Positions 9,421 to 18,292 of a DNA stretch of 64,000 nt are shown one piece after another; the stretch's first letter is position 1, and every line of letters starts with the position of its first letter. The notes under the pieces were generated by a model. That model was not told the DNA's origin and made no database searches. It saw nothing but the letters and a program-made list of their open reading frames with translations. The stretch covers positions 558,001 to 622,000 of the forward strand of contig NZ_WTYC01000001.1 in the NCBI RefSeq assembly GCF_009827325.1, given 5' to 3'. Origin of the DNA: Qipengyuania vulgaris (GTDB lineage Bacteria > Pseudomonadota > Alphaproteobacteria > Sphingomonadales > Sphingomonadaceae). Both the position numbers and the translations under genes were made by a program.

Positions 9421-10170
9421 TCACAGGCGCGCAAAAACCCGTCCAGCGCCCCAGCCCATGAAAACCGAAAGAAGAACTGCGACCAAGCCATAGGCGAGCC
9501 CGAAATCCTGGGAAAACTCCTCGACACGGCGTTCCATACCGACCTTGCGAACTTCGACTTCCGCAATGGCCGAGGCGATGACGCGACCTTCTGTCACGGC
9601 AAAGGTTTCGGCCGTATATGTTCCGGTCGTGACGTTCGATGGCAGCGATATGCGCGCCTGATACAGAACGTTTTCGGTGATCTGCACCCCGTCCATGTCC
9701 TCCTTGTAGAGGCCCTGCCGCTGCTTGAGATCGACGAGGCCGAGCGCAAAGCGCAACTGCTCTTCGGGATCGATGCTGCCACTCGGGGAAAGCTGGATAT
9801 AGGCTGTGCCGAACTCGTATATCGCCGCGGTCTTTTCATCGACGATCTCCGAAATTGGGCGCGAAGAGGCGACCGCGAAGAAGCTGGGCACCGAACGGAA
9901 ATCGTTGCTCTGCGCGTTTACCCAGACACCGGCGAAGCGCTCCTTCTCACGCAGCCGGATCGGTTCGGCAGGTCCCTTGAGCACAACTACGATATCGTAC
10001 CCCTGCCCGGCCCTGCCTTCGGGGTTGAGCACCGCTCCGAACAACAGCAGTTCGGTTCCGGTGAAACCTTGCCTCACCCGCACTTCATGCTGCGAGACTT
10101 CGGGTACCAGCACCGGGTCGCTCTGACCCATCAGCGCGAATGCTGCGAGCAGGAGGAAGAACGCTCTCAC
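9421..10170 (-). CDS. TIGR02186 family membrane-anchored protein
   Basis: A 249-residue protein with an N-terminal signal peptide, a periplasmic beta-rich body and a single C-terminal membrane span (about 222-245). It has features of the alphaproteobacterial TIGR02186 family, including VRQGFTGTELLLFGAV and VVVLKGP. The start is GTG within a GTGA overlap with the preceding TauE/SafE gene, indicating translational coupling. Genes of this family are repeatedly found beside TauE/SafE permeases, so a joint role in export of a sulfur or organic anion is plausible. The molecular function is unknown. Confidence 0.85.
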   Translation of the reverse strand: MRAFFLLLAAFALMGQSDPVLVPEVSQHEVRVRQGFTGTELLLFGAVLNPEGRAGQGYDIVVVLKGPAEPIRLREKERFAGVWVNAQSNDFRSVPSFFAVASSRPISEIVDEKTAAIYEFGTAYIQLSPSGSIDPEEQLRFALGLVDLKQRQGLYKEDMDGVQITENVLYQARISLPSNVTTGTYTAETFAVTEGRVIASAIAEVEVRKVGMERRVEEFSQDFGLAYGLVAVLLSVFMGWGAGRVFARL

Positions 10171-11072
10171 AGCGCGTAAATCGTGTAGATTTCGTCGGGC
10201 TGGTAGAACAGGCCCAGAAGCATGCGGAATGCGATGGCGAGCACGATGGCGGCCAGTACCAGGCGCAGGATTTCGGGCTTTGCCCTGCCCGCGAGCTGCG
10301 AGCCGAATTGCGCTCCTGTCACGGAGCCGATCAGCAGCAGGGCCACCAGCACGATGTCCACCGCGCGGGTGGTCAGGGAATGCATGATGGTGGTCGCGAT
10401 GGTGACGAACAGAATGTTATAGAGACTTGTGCCGACAACGACATTGGCGCTCATCCCGAGGATGTAGAGCATCGCCGGCACGAGGATGAACCCGCCTCCT
10501 ACTCCCATCAGCATGGTTAGAATGCCGACCACCACGCCGACAATCGCCGGGGCGAGCGGCGAGATGTACAGACCAGAACCATAAAAGCGCCACCGCCAGG
10601 GCAGGTTGGCGACCAGTGGATGGTGTCGTCGTCGTGCCGCCTGCTTGCCGGCGGTTCCGCGGAGTACTTGCAGGCCTTCCTTAGCCATCAGTAAGCCGAT
10701 GGAGCCGAGAAGCACGACGTAGAGCGCATTGATCACGACATCGATTTGCCCGATCGAACGGAAGAAGCGAAACAGCAGCGCGCCGATCCCGGCCCCAATG
10801 ACACCGCCGCCGACCATCACCATCCCCATGCGATAGTCCACGCCCTTGCGCTTGCTGTGGGCAACTACTCCGGAAACGCTCGCACCGGTGACCTGCGTCG
10901 ATGCGGAAGCGGCGGCCACCGTCGGTGGAATACCGTAGAAAATCAGGAGAGGGGTAGTCAGGAAGCCTCCCCCTACGCCGAACAGCCCCGACAGCACCCC
11001 GGTCACCGCGCCGAGGGCCACGATCCAGAGACCGTTCACCGATAGGTTCGCGATGGGGAGGTAAACGTCCAT
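10167..11072 (-). CDS. Sulfite exporter TauE/SafE family permease
   Basis: A 301-residue membrane protein with two repeat halves, each opening with a glycine-rich motif (LFGVGGGFLTTPLLIFYGIP near residue 30 and LMGVGGGFILVPAMLYILG near residue 200). This internal duplication is the hallmark of the TauE/SafE/DUF81 family of anion exporters. About 8 membrane segments are visible. It overlaps TIGR02186 by 4 bp and is divergent from nhaA with 200 bp between starts. The substrate, which by family could be sulfite, sulfoacetate or another anion, cannot be read from the sequence. Confidence 0.9.
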   Translation of the reverse strand: MDVYLPIANLSVNGLWIVALGAVTGVLSGLFGVGGGFLTTPLLIFYGIPPTVAAASASTQVTGASVSGVVAHSKRKGVDYRMGMVMVGGGVIGAGIGALLFRFFRSIGQIDVVINALYVVLLGSIGLLMAKEGLQVLRGTAGKQAARRRHHPLVANLPWRWRFYGSGLYISPLAPAIVGVVVGILTMLMGVGGGFILVPAMLYILGMSANVVVGTSLYNILFVTIATTIMHSLTTRAVDIVLVALLLIGSVTGAQFGSQLAGRAKPEILRLVLAAIVLAIAFRMLLGLFYQPDEIYTIYAL

Positions 11073-11272
11073 TGATCAGCCCCTATCGCAGGCGTGACGT
11101 GTATAAAAGCGGAACTGCTGGTCCAATCATCCCCTCGCTCGATTATTCAAATGAATTACCGGGATTCGACGTCCAGGATGGCCGATCTGCGACACCGTTC
11201 TCCCCGGAGTTATTCGATTTGCGGGAATCGGCGCTTGCAACGAGGCTGGCTTTCCGAAAAAGAGCAGCCGAC

Positions 11273-12490
11273 ATGACCGAACGCCCATCAGCCATCCGCC
11301 TCGTTTTCGCTCCCGTGCGCGCGCTGTTCGTCAGCGACGCTTCTGCCGGTATCCTGCTGATCCTTGTTGCGGTCGCGGCGATGCTCGCGGCGAATTCGCC
11401 CTTTGCGGAAGAATACCATCACCTGTTCCACGGGCTGATGTTCGATGCGGAGGTCTTCAAACTGAATACGCTCCACCTGTGGATCAACGACGGGCTGATG
11501 GCGATATTCTTCTTCGTCGTCGGTCTCGAGGTGAAACGCGAATGGATCGAAGGCCAGCTTTCTACTGCGGAACAGCGCCGCATGCCCGTGCTCGCCGCAG
11601 CCGCTGGCATGGCGATCCCCGCGCTGGTCTACCTGTTCTTTGTGAATACAGAAGGTGCCGAGGGTCTGACACGAGGCTGGGCCATCCCCGCCGCCACCGA
11701 CATTGCATTCGCGATGGGTGTGCTGGGTCTGCTGGGCAACCGCGTGCCGGCCTCCCTCCGCCTGTTTCTTCTCACCGTTGCGATCGTCGATGATATTGGC
11801 GCCGTGATGGTGATTGCCCTGTTCTACACTGCCAAGATCAAGCTCAGCTGGCTGCTCGGCGCTCTTGTGATCACCGCCGTAATGTTTGCGATGAACAAGA
11901 TGAGGGTGAAGGCTTACTGGCCCTTCATTGTCGGCGCGCTGATCCTGTGGTTCTTCGTGCTCAACTCTGGCGTCCACGCAACAATTGCCGGGGTCGTCGC
12001 GGCACTTACCATTCCTATGATCGGTAAGGATGACGAAACCATGGTCGAGACCATGGAGCACTCGCTCGCTCCCTGGAGTGCCTATCTGATTGTGCCCGTA
12101 TTCGGCTTTGCCAATGCCGGTGTTGAATTGGGCGACCTTGGCATGGCCGGTGTCTTTGCGCCGTTACCAATTGCGATTGCGGCGGGTCTCTTTATCGGGA
12201 AGCAGGTCGGTATCTTCTCGGCGATCTGGGTGGCAGACAAGGTCGGCTTCGCTCCGCGGCCCGACCGGGCAAGCTGGCCTGAAATCTGGGGTGTGTCGAT
12301 CCTGTGCGGTATCGGCTTCACCATGTCGCTTTTCATAAGCGGGCTGGCCTTTGCCGGAAACGCCTTGCTGGTCGAGGAAGCCAAGATCGGCATTCTCATG
12401 GGATCATTGATATCGGCGGTGGTGGGCTTCACCATCCTGCGCCTGACGACTACCCATCCGGACGACCAACGCTCACCTTACATCGATTGA
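11273..12490 (+). CDS. nhaA: Na+/H+ antiporter NhaA
   Basis: A 405-residue inner-membrane sodium/proton antiporter exporting Na+ in exchange for protons. It carries the paired ion-binding aspartates (VDDIGAV, Asp173-Asp174) and the ATDIAFAMG segment (Asp143), with about 12 membrane spans. The chosen ATG (MTERPSAIRL) gives the family length of roughly 390-410. The frame is open 67 codons further upstream, but that peptide is hydrophilic and not family-like. The 200 bp upstream contain the palindrome ATTCAAATGAAT (about 11144-11155), a possible regulator site. A second Na+/H+ antiporter, of CPA1 type, lies at 32664, which would suit a saline habitat. Confidence 0.95.
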   Translation: MTERPSAIRLVFAPVRALFVSDASAGILLILVAVAAMLAANSPFAEEYHHLFHGLMFDAEVFKLNTLHLWINDGLMAIFFFVVGLEVKREWIEGQLSTAEQRRMPVLAAAAGMAIPALVYLFFVNTEGAEGLTRGWAIPAATDIAFAMGVLGLLGNRVPASLRLFLLTVAIVDDIGAVMVIALFYTAKIKLSWLLGALVITAVMFAMNKMRVKAYWPFIVGALILWFFVLNSGVHATIAGVVAALTIPMIGKDDETMVETMEHSLAPWSAYLIVPVFGFANAGVELGDLGMAGVFAPLPIAIAAGLFIGKQVGIFSAIWVADKVGFAPRPDRASWPEIWGVSILCGIGFTMSLFISGLAFAGNALLVEEAKIGILMGSLISAVVGFTILRLTTTHPDDQRSPYID

Positions 12491-12506
12491 AGGCGAGCGA
12501 TATCGT

Positions 12507-12944
12507 TTACCAGCTTCCGGTGTTTTCCATGCTGGCCCATGGTTCGGCAGGCTCGAGATAGCCATCCTGCAACAACTCGACGGAAATGCCGTCGGGTGAG
12601 CGGACGAATGCCATATGACCGTCGCGGGGCGGCCGGTTGATGGTGTGGCCCGCATCCATGAGGCGCTGACAGGTCTCGTAGATGTTATCCACCCTATAAG
12701 CGAGATGGCCGAAATTGCGGCCACCGTCGTATTGCTCGGGAGCGCTGCCATCCTCGGACGGCCAGTTGTAGGTGAGCTCAACCTCGGCAACGTCTTCCTG
12801 TCCGGGAGCAGCAAGGAAGATCAGGGTGAACCGTCCCTGTTCGCTTTCCTTCCGGCGGACCTCTTCGAGACCGATGAGATTGAAGAACGCGACTGTCGCT
12901 TCGGGATCGGCGACGCGGATCATGCTATGGAGATATTTTGTCAT
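12507..12944 (-). CDS. gloA: Lactoylglutathione lyase (glyoxalase I)
   Basis: A 145-residue VOC-fold enzyme that isomerises the methylglyoxal-glutathione hemithioacetal to lactoylglutathione. The four metal ligands of the bacterial Ni-type enzyme are at expected positions: His6 (LHSMIRV), Glu56 (VELTYNW), His80 (FGHLAYRVD) and Glu123 (SVELLQ). The start at MTKYLHSM is chosen because it matches E. coli GloA in length and aligns its first metal ligand; the frame upstream crosses a terminator hairpin. It lies downstream of the TorF gene but is separated by that terminator, so it is probably transcribed from the 82-bp gap. Confidence 0.93.
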   Translation of the reverse strand: MTKYLHSMIRVADPEATVAFFNLIGLEEVRRKESEQGRFTLIFLAAPGQEDVAEVELTYNWPSEDGSAPEQYDGGRNFGHLAYRVDNIYETCQRLMDAGHTINRPPRDGHMAFVRSPDGISVELLQDGYLEPAEPWASMENTGSW

Positions 12945-12975
12945 GGCCCTCAGGTAGGAGCATGCATTGCACTCG

Positions 12976-13005
12976 AAAAGGGGCGCCCCCGAAGGCGCGC
13001 CCCTT
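12976..13005 (-). terminator. Rho-independent terminator after the TorF porin gene
   Basis: Read on the minus strand, a GGGGCGC/GCGCCCC stem with a GC-rich loop is followed by TTTT. It begins about 22 bp past the porin stop and lies upstream of gloA, separating the two genes. Confidence 0.8.
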
Positions 13006-13026
13006 GGTACATCGCCAGTGAATTCT

Positions 13027-13779
13027 CTAGAAACTGGCGCTGATGGTCCCGACGATTGCATCATCGGTAAACCCGTCGATCGAAGGGCCTTCTACGCCGA
13101 CATAGGCTACGCTGACTTCGAGAATGCCCGAGGAAACGCTTGCGCCGACCGACCAGTCCAATCCGTTGTCATCGGCGGACCCGGCGAGAAATGGCGGGGC
13201 CAGAGCGCCGTCCGTGTAACCCAGATGCGCCGAAAGCGAGATTGGGGTCGAAGGCAAAGCATACCCCAGGTCGGTATAGACGTAGAGGTTATCGTCACCG
13301 CCGAGCGAATCCTGTTCGAAGGCGTAGGCCGCGCCTACGGTTGCTTCCGCAGGGCCGAGTGTGAAGCCGACCGAAGCGTAAGGCTCCCAATAGTCGGTGT
13401 CGAGGCCCAGTTCCTCGGTAGGATAGGCGTAATAGAGTACCCCGACATCGAGAGCGACGCCGTCGGACACATCGCCCGACCAACCTGCATAAATGTCGAA
13501 CTCCATCTCGCCATATGCGTCTCCGCCGTCGATGGATGATGCCCAGGTGCCGACGTAGAACCCACTTTCATGAGCGACGTCGACGCCGCCCTGAATTGCG
13601 GGATCGCCTCCAGACAGCGACACACCGCGGAAGCGGTAGTCCGTTGTCAGGGCGGCATTGGCAGAAACTGTTATCGGGCCGCTGTCTTCTTCTTGCGCGC
13701 TTGCCACAGCAGGCAAAGCGACGCCGGAACCGGCTAGGGCGAGCGAAACGGCAATCTTGCCGTGAAAGGACGTGAGCAT
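13027..13779 (-). CDS. TorF family putative porin (TIGR02001)
   Basis: A 250-residue outer-membrane beta-barrel protein with a cleavable signal peptide ending near AVASAQE. The barrel begins with [19 protein letters not shown], a signature of the TorF/TIGR02001 family, and alternates short amphipathic strands with acidic turns. It ends in an aromatic residue (ISASF), as barrel proteins recognised by BamA do. The start is set by a strong AAGGAG ribosome site 7 bp before ATG; an in-frame extension of 13 codons lacks one. Substrate and gating are unknown. It is monocistronic: a 272-bp divergent promoter region lies before it and a terminator after it. Confidence 0.9.
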   Translation of the reverse strand: MLTSFHGKIAVSLALAGSGVALPAVASAQEEDSGPITVSANAALTTDYRFRGVSLSGGDPAIQGGVDVAHESGFYVGTWASSIDGGDAYGEMEFDIYAGWSGDVSDGVALDVGVLYYAYPTEELGLDTDYWEPYASVGFTLGPAEATVGAAYAFEQDSLGGDDNLYVYTDLGYALPSTPISLSAHLGYTDGALAPPFLAGSADDNGLDWSVGASVSSGILEVSVAYVGVEGPSIDGFTDDAIVGTISASF

Positions 13780-13927
13780 TTGCGAACTCCTTGGGTTCGG
13801 TTTGTTGCTTCGTCCCACCTGCGCATTCGCCGGGCCCCGATTTTTTGTAGGGATCCTCGATCGAATTCGTAATGAACGTGCAGGAAATGCATTTTACGCG
13901 CAAGATAGCTTCACCAAGTTTTCGCTA

Positions 13928-13956
13928 TTGCAACAAATAGCGTGGCTATTGTGCAA
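13928..13956. promoter_or_regulatory. Imperfect palindrome in the TorF/phosphatase divergent promoter region
   Basis: A 29-bp dyad within the 272-bp intergenic region (13780-14051). Outer arms TTGCA/TGCAA and inner arms ATAGC/GCTAT are separated by GTG. The region is AT-richer than its surroundings and has no other gene-like content. It could be an operator for the porin gene or the phosphatase gene, or a cruciform. No known regulator consensus was matched. Confidence 0.4.
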
Positions 13957-14051
13957 CTGCGAAGAAGGCTTAGCTGCTCCCGGCGGCTTGCCGCTCGCGG
14001 CACTGTGGCCTAAGCGCTCGCAAACCCTCGAAAGATACCTGCACCCAAACC

Positions 14052-14855
14052 ATGTTCGAAAGCATCCGCCGTCTATTTGCGTCCGACACGGCGTCCCTGC
14101 AAAACGCGCGAGTTCCAGATGGAGAACGTCTCTATGTCATCGGAGATATCCACGGCCGGCTGGACCTGTTCAGGGCGCTTCGGGACGCCATAGAAAATGA
14201 CGATGCGGCGCTACCGCCTCGTGAAACGACGGTCATTCTTCTGGGCGACCTCGTCGATCGCGGGCCTGACAGCGCCGGAGTAGTGAAGTCCGCGCGGAAA
14301 TGGGGCGAAAGCCGCAAGGTCCGGTATCTTGCAGGAAATCATGAAGAGATGTTCCTGCAAAGCTTCGAAGATCGCGAGATACTGCGCCATTTCCTCAAGC
14401 ATGGCGGGAAGGAAACCATCCTCAGCTACGGGCTGGAACGGAAAACCTATTCGCGAATGAAGATGAGCGAATTGCAGGAGGCGATGAAGGAGGCTGTCCC
14501 CAAGAAGGACCGCAAGTTCCTCGCCTCCTTTGAAGACATGATCGTGATCGGCGACTATGTTTTCGTTCATGCAGGTATCAATCCGAAACTCGGATTGGAC
14601 GAGCAAAAGCCATCCGACCTGCGCTGGATACGTGAGCGTTTTCTCAAGCACGAAGAGGCGTTCAGCCACGTTGTCGTGCATGGCCACACTATTTTCGAGG
14701 AAATGGAACACCGCGAGCACCGGATCGGGATTGATACGGGGGCCTTTCGGACTGGCCGGCTTACCGCCTTGGCACTTGAAGGGACTAGCCGGCGCACCAT
14801 ACAAGCCATCGCGGACAAGGACGGCGAAATCGCAATCGAAAAGAGAGATGCGTAA
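14052..14855 (+). CDS. Calcineurin-like metallophosphoesterase (serine/threonine phosphatase type)
   Basis: A 267-residue PPP-type phosphoesterase with the metal-binding signatures in order: GDIHGR (31-36), GDLVDRG (65-71), GNHE (95-98), and later histidines in VFVHAGI and VVVHGHT. No signal peptide is visible, so it is cytoplasmic. It ends in TAA directly abutting the ATG of the UDP-glucose dehydrogenase gene, so the two are translationally linked. Bacterial PPP phosphatases act on phosphoproteins or diadenosine tetraphosphate; the substrate here is not readable. The ugd link suggests a role in polysaccharide precursor control, which is inference. Confidence 0.9.
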   Translation: MFESIRRLFASDTASLQNARVPDGERLYVIGDIHGRLDLFRALRDAIENDDAALPPRETTVILLGDLVDRGPDSAGVVKSARKWGESRKVRYLAGNHEEMFLQSFEDREILRHFLKHGGKETILSYGLERKTYSRMKMSELQEAMKEAVPKKDRKFLASFEDMIVIGDYVFVHAGINPKLGLDEQKPSDLRWIRERFLKHEEAFSHVVVHGHTIFEEMEHREHRIGIDTGAFRTGRLTALALEGTSRRTIQAIADKDGEIAIEKRDA

Positions 14856-16166
14856 ATGAAAATCGCAATGGTGGGTTCGGGCTACGTGGGCCTGGTATCG
14901 GGCGCTTGTTTCGCCGACTTCGGCCACGATGTTGTCTGTATCGACAAGGACCAGTCGAAGATCGACCGGCTGCACGATGGCATCATGCCGATCTACGAGC
15001 CCGGCCTAGCCGAACTGGTTGCCTCGAATGTTGATGCGGGCCGGCTGACTTTCACCACCAGCCTCGCCGACGGGATCGAGGGAGCCGATGCCATCTTCAT
15101 CGCCGTGGGCACGCCCAGCCGCAGGGGCGACGGGCATGCGGATCTTTCTTACGTGTATGCAGTGGCGAAAGAAATTGGCGAGAGCCTTTCCAATGATGCC
15201 GTGATCGTCACCAAGTCCACGGTCCCGGTCGGGACGGGCGATGAGGTCGAGCGGATCCTTTCCGATAGCGGCACCTCGCATCGGTTCGCCGTGGTCTCGA
15301 ACCCCGAATTCCTGCGCGAAGGGGCCGCCATCGGCGATTTCAAGCGCCCCGATCGCATCGTTATTGGCGCAGAGGACGAGTTCGGCCGCCAAGTCATGCG
15401 CGAAGTCTATCGCCCGCTTTTCCTCAACGAATCGCCGATCCTGTTCACCGGCAGGCGTACGAGCGAACTGATCAAATACGCCGCAAACGCCTTTCTCGCG
15501 ACCAAGATCACCTTCATCAACGAGATGGCCGACCTGTGCGAGAAAGTGGGGGCGAATGTGCAGGACGTCTCGCGCGGCATCGGGATGGATAACCGTATCG
15601 GCTCCAAGTTCCTTCACGCAGGGCCCGGTTACGGTGGTTCATGCTTTCCCAAGGACACGCTGGCTCTGCTCAAGACGGCAGAGGATTACGACAGCCCGAC
15701 CCGGATCGTGGAAGCGGTGGTCAAGGCGAACGACAGCCGCAAGCGGGCGATGGGCCGAAAGGTTCTCGATGCGTTGGGCGGTGCCGAAGCGGCTCGCGGC
15801 AAGAAGGTTGCGCTCCTCGGTCTTACCTTCAAACCCAATACCGACGACATGCGCGATTCCCCTGCAATTGCAGTCGCCCAAGCGCTGACCGATGCAGGCG
15901 TGGAAGTCGCTGCCTTCGATCCCGAGGGCATGGAACTGGCGAAACTGCTGATGCCCGACGTGACGATGGTAGACGAACCCTATGCCGCAATCGAAGGTGC
16001 CGATGCCATCGCGATCGTCACCGAATGGGATGTTTTCCGCGCCCTCGACCTGAAGCGGATCAAGGACCTCGCGAATGCACCCGTCCTGGTGGATCTGCGC
16101 AATATCTACCGTCCCGATGACGTGCGAGCATTGGGTTTCGAGTATTCAAGTATCGGCCGGACCTGA
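14856..16166 (+). CDS. ugd: UDP-glucose 6-dehydrogenase
   Basis: Oxidises UDP-glucose to UDP-glucuronate with two NAD+ per turnover (436 aa). It has an N-terminal Rossmann motif (GSGYVG, 7-12), the catalytic-cysteine segment GPGYGGSCFPKD with Cys263, and the C-terminal UDP-binding domain (LGLTFKPNTDDMRDSPA). The ATG follows the phosphatase stop with no spacer. Product UDP-glucuronate feeds capsule, exopolysaccharide or glucuronic-acid glycolipids; sphingomonads use glucuronosyl ceramides in the outer membrane. A glycosyltransferase gene lies far away at 62774, so no local pathway can be assigned. Confidence 0.96.
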   Translation: MKIAMVGSGYVGLVSGACFADFGHDVVCIDKDQSKIDRLHDGIMPIYEPGLAELVASNVDAGRLTFTTSLADGIEGADAIFIAVGTPSRRGDGHADLSYVYAVAKEIGESLSNDAVIVTKSTVPVGTGDEVERILSDSGTSHRFAVVSNPEFLREGAAIGDFKRPDRIVIGAEDEFGRQVMREVYRPLFLNESPILFTGRRTSELIKYAANAFLATKITFINEMADLCEKVGANVQDVSRGIGMDNRIGSKFLHAGPGYGGSCFPKDTLALLKTAEDYDSPTRIVEAVVKANDSRKRAMGRKVLDALGGAEAARGKKVALLGLTFKPNTDDMRDSPAIAVAQALTDAGVEVAAFDPEGMELAKLLMPDVTMVDEPYAAIEGADAIAIVTEWDVFRALDLKRIKDLANAPVLVDLRNIYRPDDVRALGFEYSSIGRT

Positions 16167-16220
16167 TCCGAACCTCGAGCATTTCACCCTGCACGAGTAA
16201 ATTAGGCGAAAGATCTCCCG

Positions 16221-16715
16221 ATGAGCATGGACGAGTCCGAAGGGCTGGATAACCCGGTCGCCAAATGGACGGTCATCGCGACCATGGCGGCGCTCGTCAT
16301 CATGCTTGCGGTCGCCACATGGCTCGCCGTTTCCGTTTCGCTGGAGACGGTCACGCGTGTCGACGAGAAAACCGGCCAAATCCATATTCGCGGCAGCGAA
16401 GCGAAATTCGTCGGCTATGCGAAGGGGGTCTATTCAGACCATCAGGTGCGTATAGAGGGTTTGCCGAGCACCGAACAATTGACAGAGCTACCTTTGGCAT
16501 GGCGTGCCCTGTGCGTCGTGCGCGACGATCCTCGAACCGACTGGAGCAATGCCAATCCAATGCTGGAGGTGCACCTGCATTCCGATGAAATGAACGAGGC
16601 ATGCCGCCCGTTCGAGGGGCTGGAAATCGAAGGTTCGCCTCCCGTTCCGGAGACTGCACCGAAGCCCAGTCTTCCGGCAGCGATTGGCGAGGAACTCGGT
16701 CAGCCCAGCCAGTGA
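16221..16715 (+). CDS. Hypothetical single-span membrane protein
   Basis: A 164-residue protein not recognised from sequence. One membrane helix (about residues 18-41, WTVIATMAALVIMLAVATWL) follows a short acidic cytoplasmic N-terminus. The rest is periplasmic or extracytoplasmic, with Cys97 and Cys117 as possible disulfide partners and a Pro-rich C-terminus. ATG at 16221 has an AGGCGAAAG site; MDESEG two codons later is an alternative. It lies 54 bp after ugd on the same strand, so probable co-transcription. Its 3-prime end overlaps the convergent TspO-like gene by 16 bp. Confidence 0.7.
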   Translation: MSMDESEGLDNPVAKWTVIATMAALVIMLAVATWLAVSVSLETVTRVDEKTGQIHIRGSEAKFVGYAKGVYSDHQVRIEGLPSTEQLTELPLAWRALCVVRDDPRTDWSNANPMLEVHLHSDEMNEACRPFEGLEIEGSPPVPETAPKPSLPAAIGEELGQPSQ

Positions 16716-17482
16716 TACCGATGGGCCTTGTGACGGAGCGCGATTAGCGCCGAGCCAAGCACCAGCACTCCGGAAACAACTGCGCTGGCTGCGATGGCAC
16801 CGCTTTCCTGTCCATCGCGGAAGTATATCGCCAGCAGCGCCCAGCAGAACACCAGTGCGTACCACGGATTGCCGCGTGAGCGTGCCACGGCAAGGGCAGC
16901 GAAAACGCCGCCAACCAGCACGATTCCCGCTGCGATCATCGGGAAGGCAGCTTCGCCGCCAACGCCATGATAAACCAGCGACGCGGTGATGTTCACGATG
17001 CTCGCAGCTGTCAGCCATGCGGCCAGTGCGCTGAAGGTGATGGCCACGATGATCCGCTCCGCAGCGGAGAAGGGGCGCTCCGCGGCCACGAGCGTCCGCA
17101 TGATCGCCAGCAACGCGATCAGTGAAACGAGGATGATCAGAGCCGAAATGAAGGTGAGATTGGCGAATTGCGTATAGATCGCCCAGACGCCCTGCATCGA
17201 AAGCGCCACGGCCGAACTCCAGCCGATCTTCGCCAAAAGCGTATTGTGTCGTTGGGCCGAAAGCGCCTGCCAGATGGCATAGACCGCGCTGCCGAAGAAC
17301 AAGGGGCCCCAGATCGCAAAGGCCCATCCTGCAGGCGTAATGAGCGTACGGACGCTGTCGGATCGGTCGCCGATGGGTTCGCCGAAGCCCAGCTGCGGCA
17401 GGAAAGTGGCGCCAATCTGGATTACCACTGCAAGGACGATGGCGATTCGTTGCAGCGCGCTGCGGGGCTGTCGTTGGATCAT
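16700..17482 (-). CDS. TspO/MBR-related membrane protein
   Basis: A 260-residue polytopic protein with about 7 membrane helices. The segment PAGWAFAIWGPLFFGSAVYAIWQ (about 50-72) recalls the tryptophan-rich PxxWxFxxxW pattern of TspO-like proteins, although this is longer than canonical TspO (about 160 aa). It would belong to the broader tryptophan-rich sensory group, of unknown ligand. It starts 43 bp downstream of the rnpB 3-prime end on the same strand. The gene overlaps the hypothetical protein at 16221 by 16 bp in convergent orientation. Membrane topology is firm; the function is not. Confidence 0.65.
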   Translation of the reverse strand: MIQRQPRSALQRIAIVLAVVIQIGATFLPQLGFGEPIGDRSDSVRTLITPAGWAFAIWGPLFFGSAVYAIWQALSAQRHNTLLAKIGWSSAVALSMQGVWAIYTQFANLTFISALIILVSLIALLAIMRTLVAAERPFSAAERIIVAITFSALAAWLTAASIVNITASLVYHGVGGEAAFPMIAAGIVLVGGVFAALAVARSRGNPWYALVFCWALLAIYFRDGQESGAIAASAVVSGVLVLGSALIALRHKAHRYHWLG

Positions 17483-17524
17483 GATACTCCAATCGCTGGG
17501 TAAGCAGGACAGTTCCGCTATAAT

Positions 17525-17917
<393 letters not shown>

Positions 17918-17924
17918 GAGAAGG

Positions 17925-17953
17925 CAGATAATGCGCGCCGCGCAATTCGCCAA
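17925..17953 (-). promoter_or_regulatory. Likely sigma-70 promoter of rnpB
   Basis: On the minus strand TTGGCG (-35) and TATCTG (-10) are separated by 17 bp, with the -10 box ending 7 bp before the rnpB 5-prime end. Position and spacing fit direct transcription of the mature RNA. Confidence 0.6.
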
Positions 17954-18292
17954 GCGAAACCGCTTCGAAGTGTGACGGGTACACGTGTTTGTAAACCCGT
18001 GACCTTCCAGCTTTCTGGTTCTTTTCCAAGGCTTTGGACCTATCTTCGCTGATAGGGGCGTGACTTTTGCGAGAACGAACATCGACTGCGGACTTCATGC
18101 CGGTTCTAGCACCGGAACCGATCCGCGTAGGTTTTCCTGAACCGGAACGAGGCGTTTCAAGGTGCATCCCCGACTTCTACATCGGTACTACGCCTGTAGG
18201 ATACCGCGCCAGGCGCAGCACTCCATTGCGTATTCTTTCCCCCGCCACCCACCCGGGTCCGGGACTCGAGCCTAGTCAGCGAGAACTGCCGG
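17954..18292. other. Intergenic region between rnpB promoter and TonB-like gene, no gene seen
   Basis: About 340 bp without a convincing gene. A short inverted repeat (ACGGGT near 17976 and ACCCGT near 17995) sits just upstream of the rnpB promoter. Open frames here have atypical composition and no recognisable protein. It probably holds the 3-prime untranslated end of the TonB-like gene and upstream rnpB control sequence. Confidence 0.5.

Noticed and set aside
11072-11272. N-terminal extension of NhaA by 67 codons
   Set aside because: The extension is hydrophilic and unlike NhaA; starting at 11273 gives family length and leaves room for divergent promoters.
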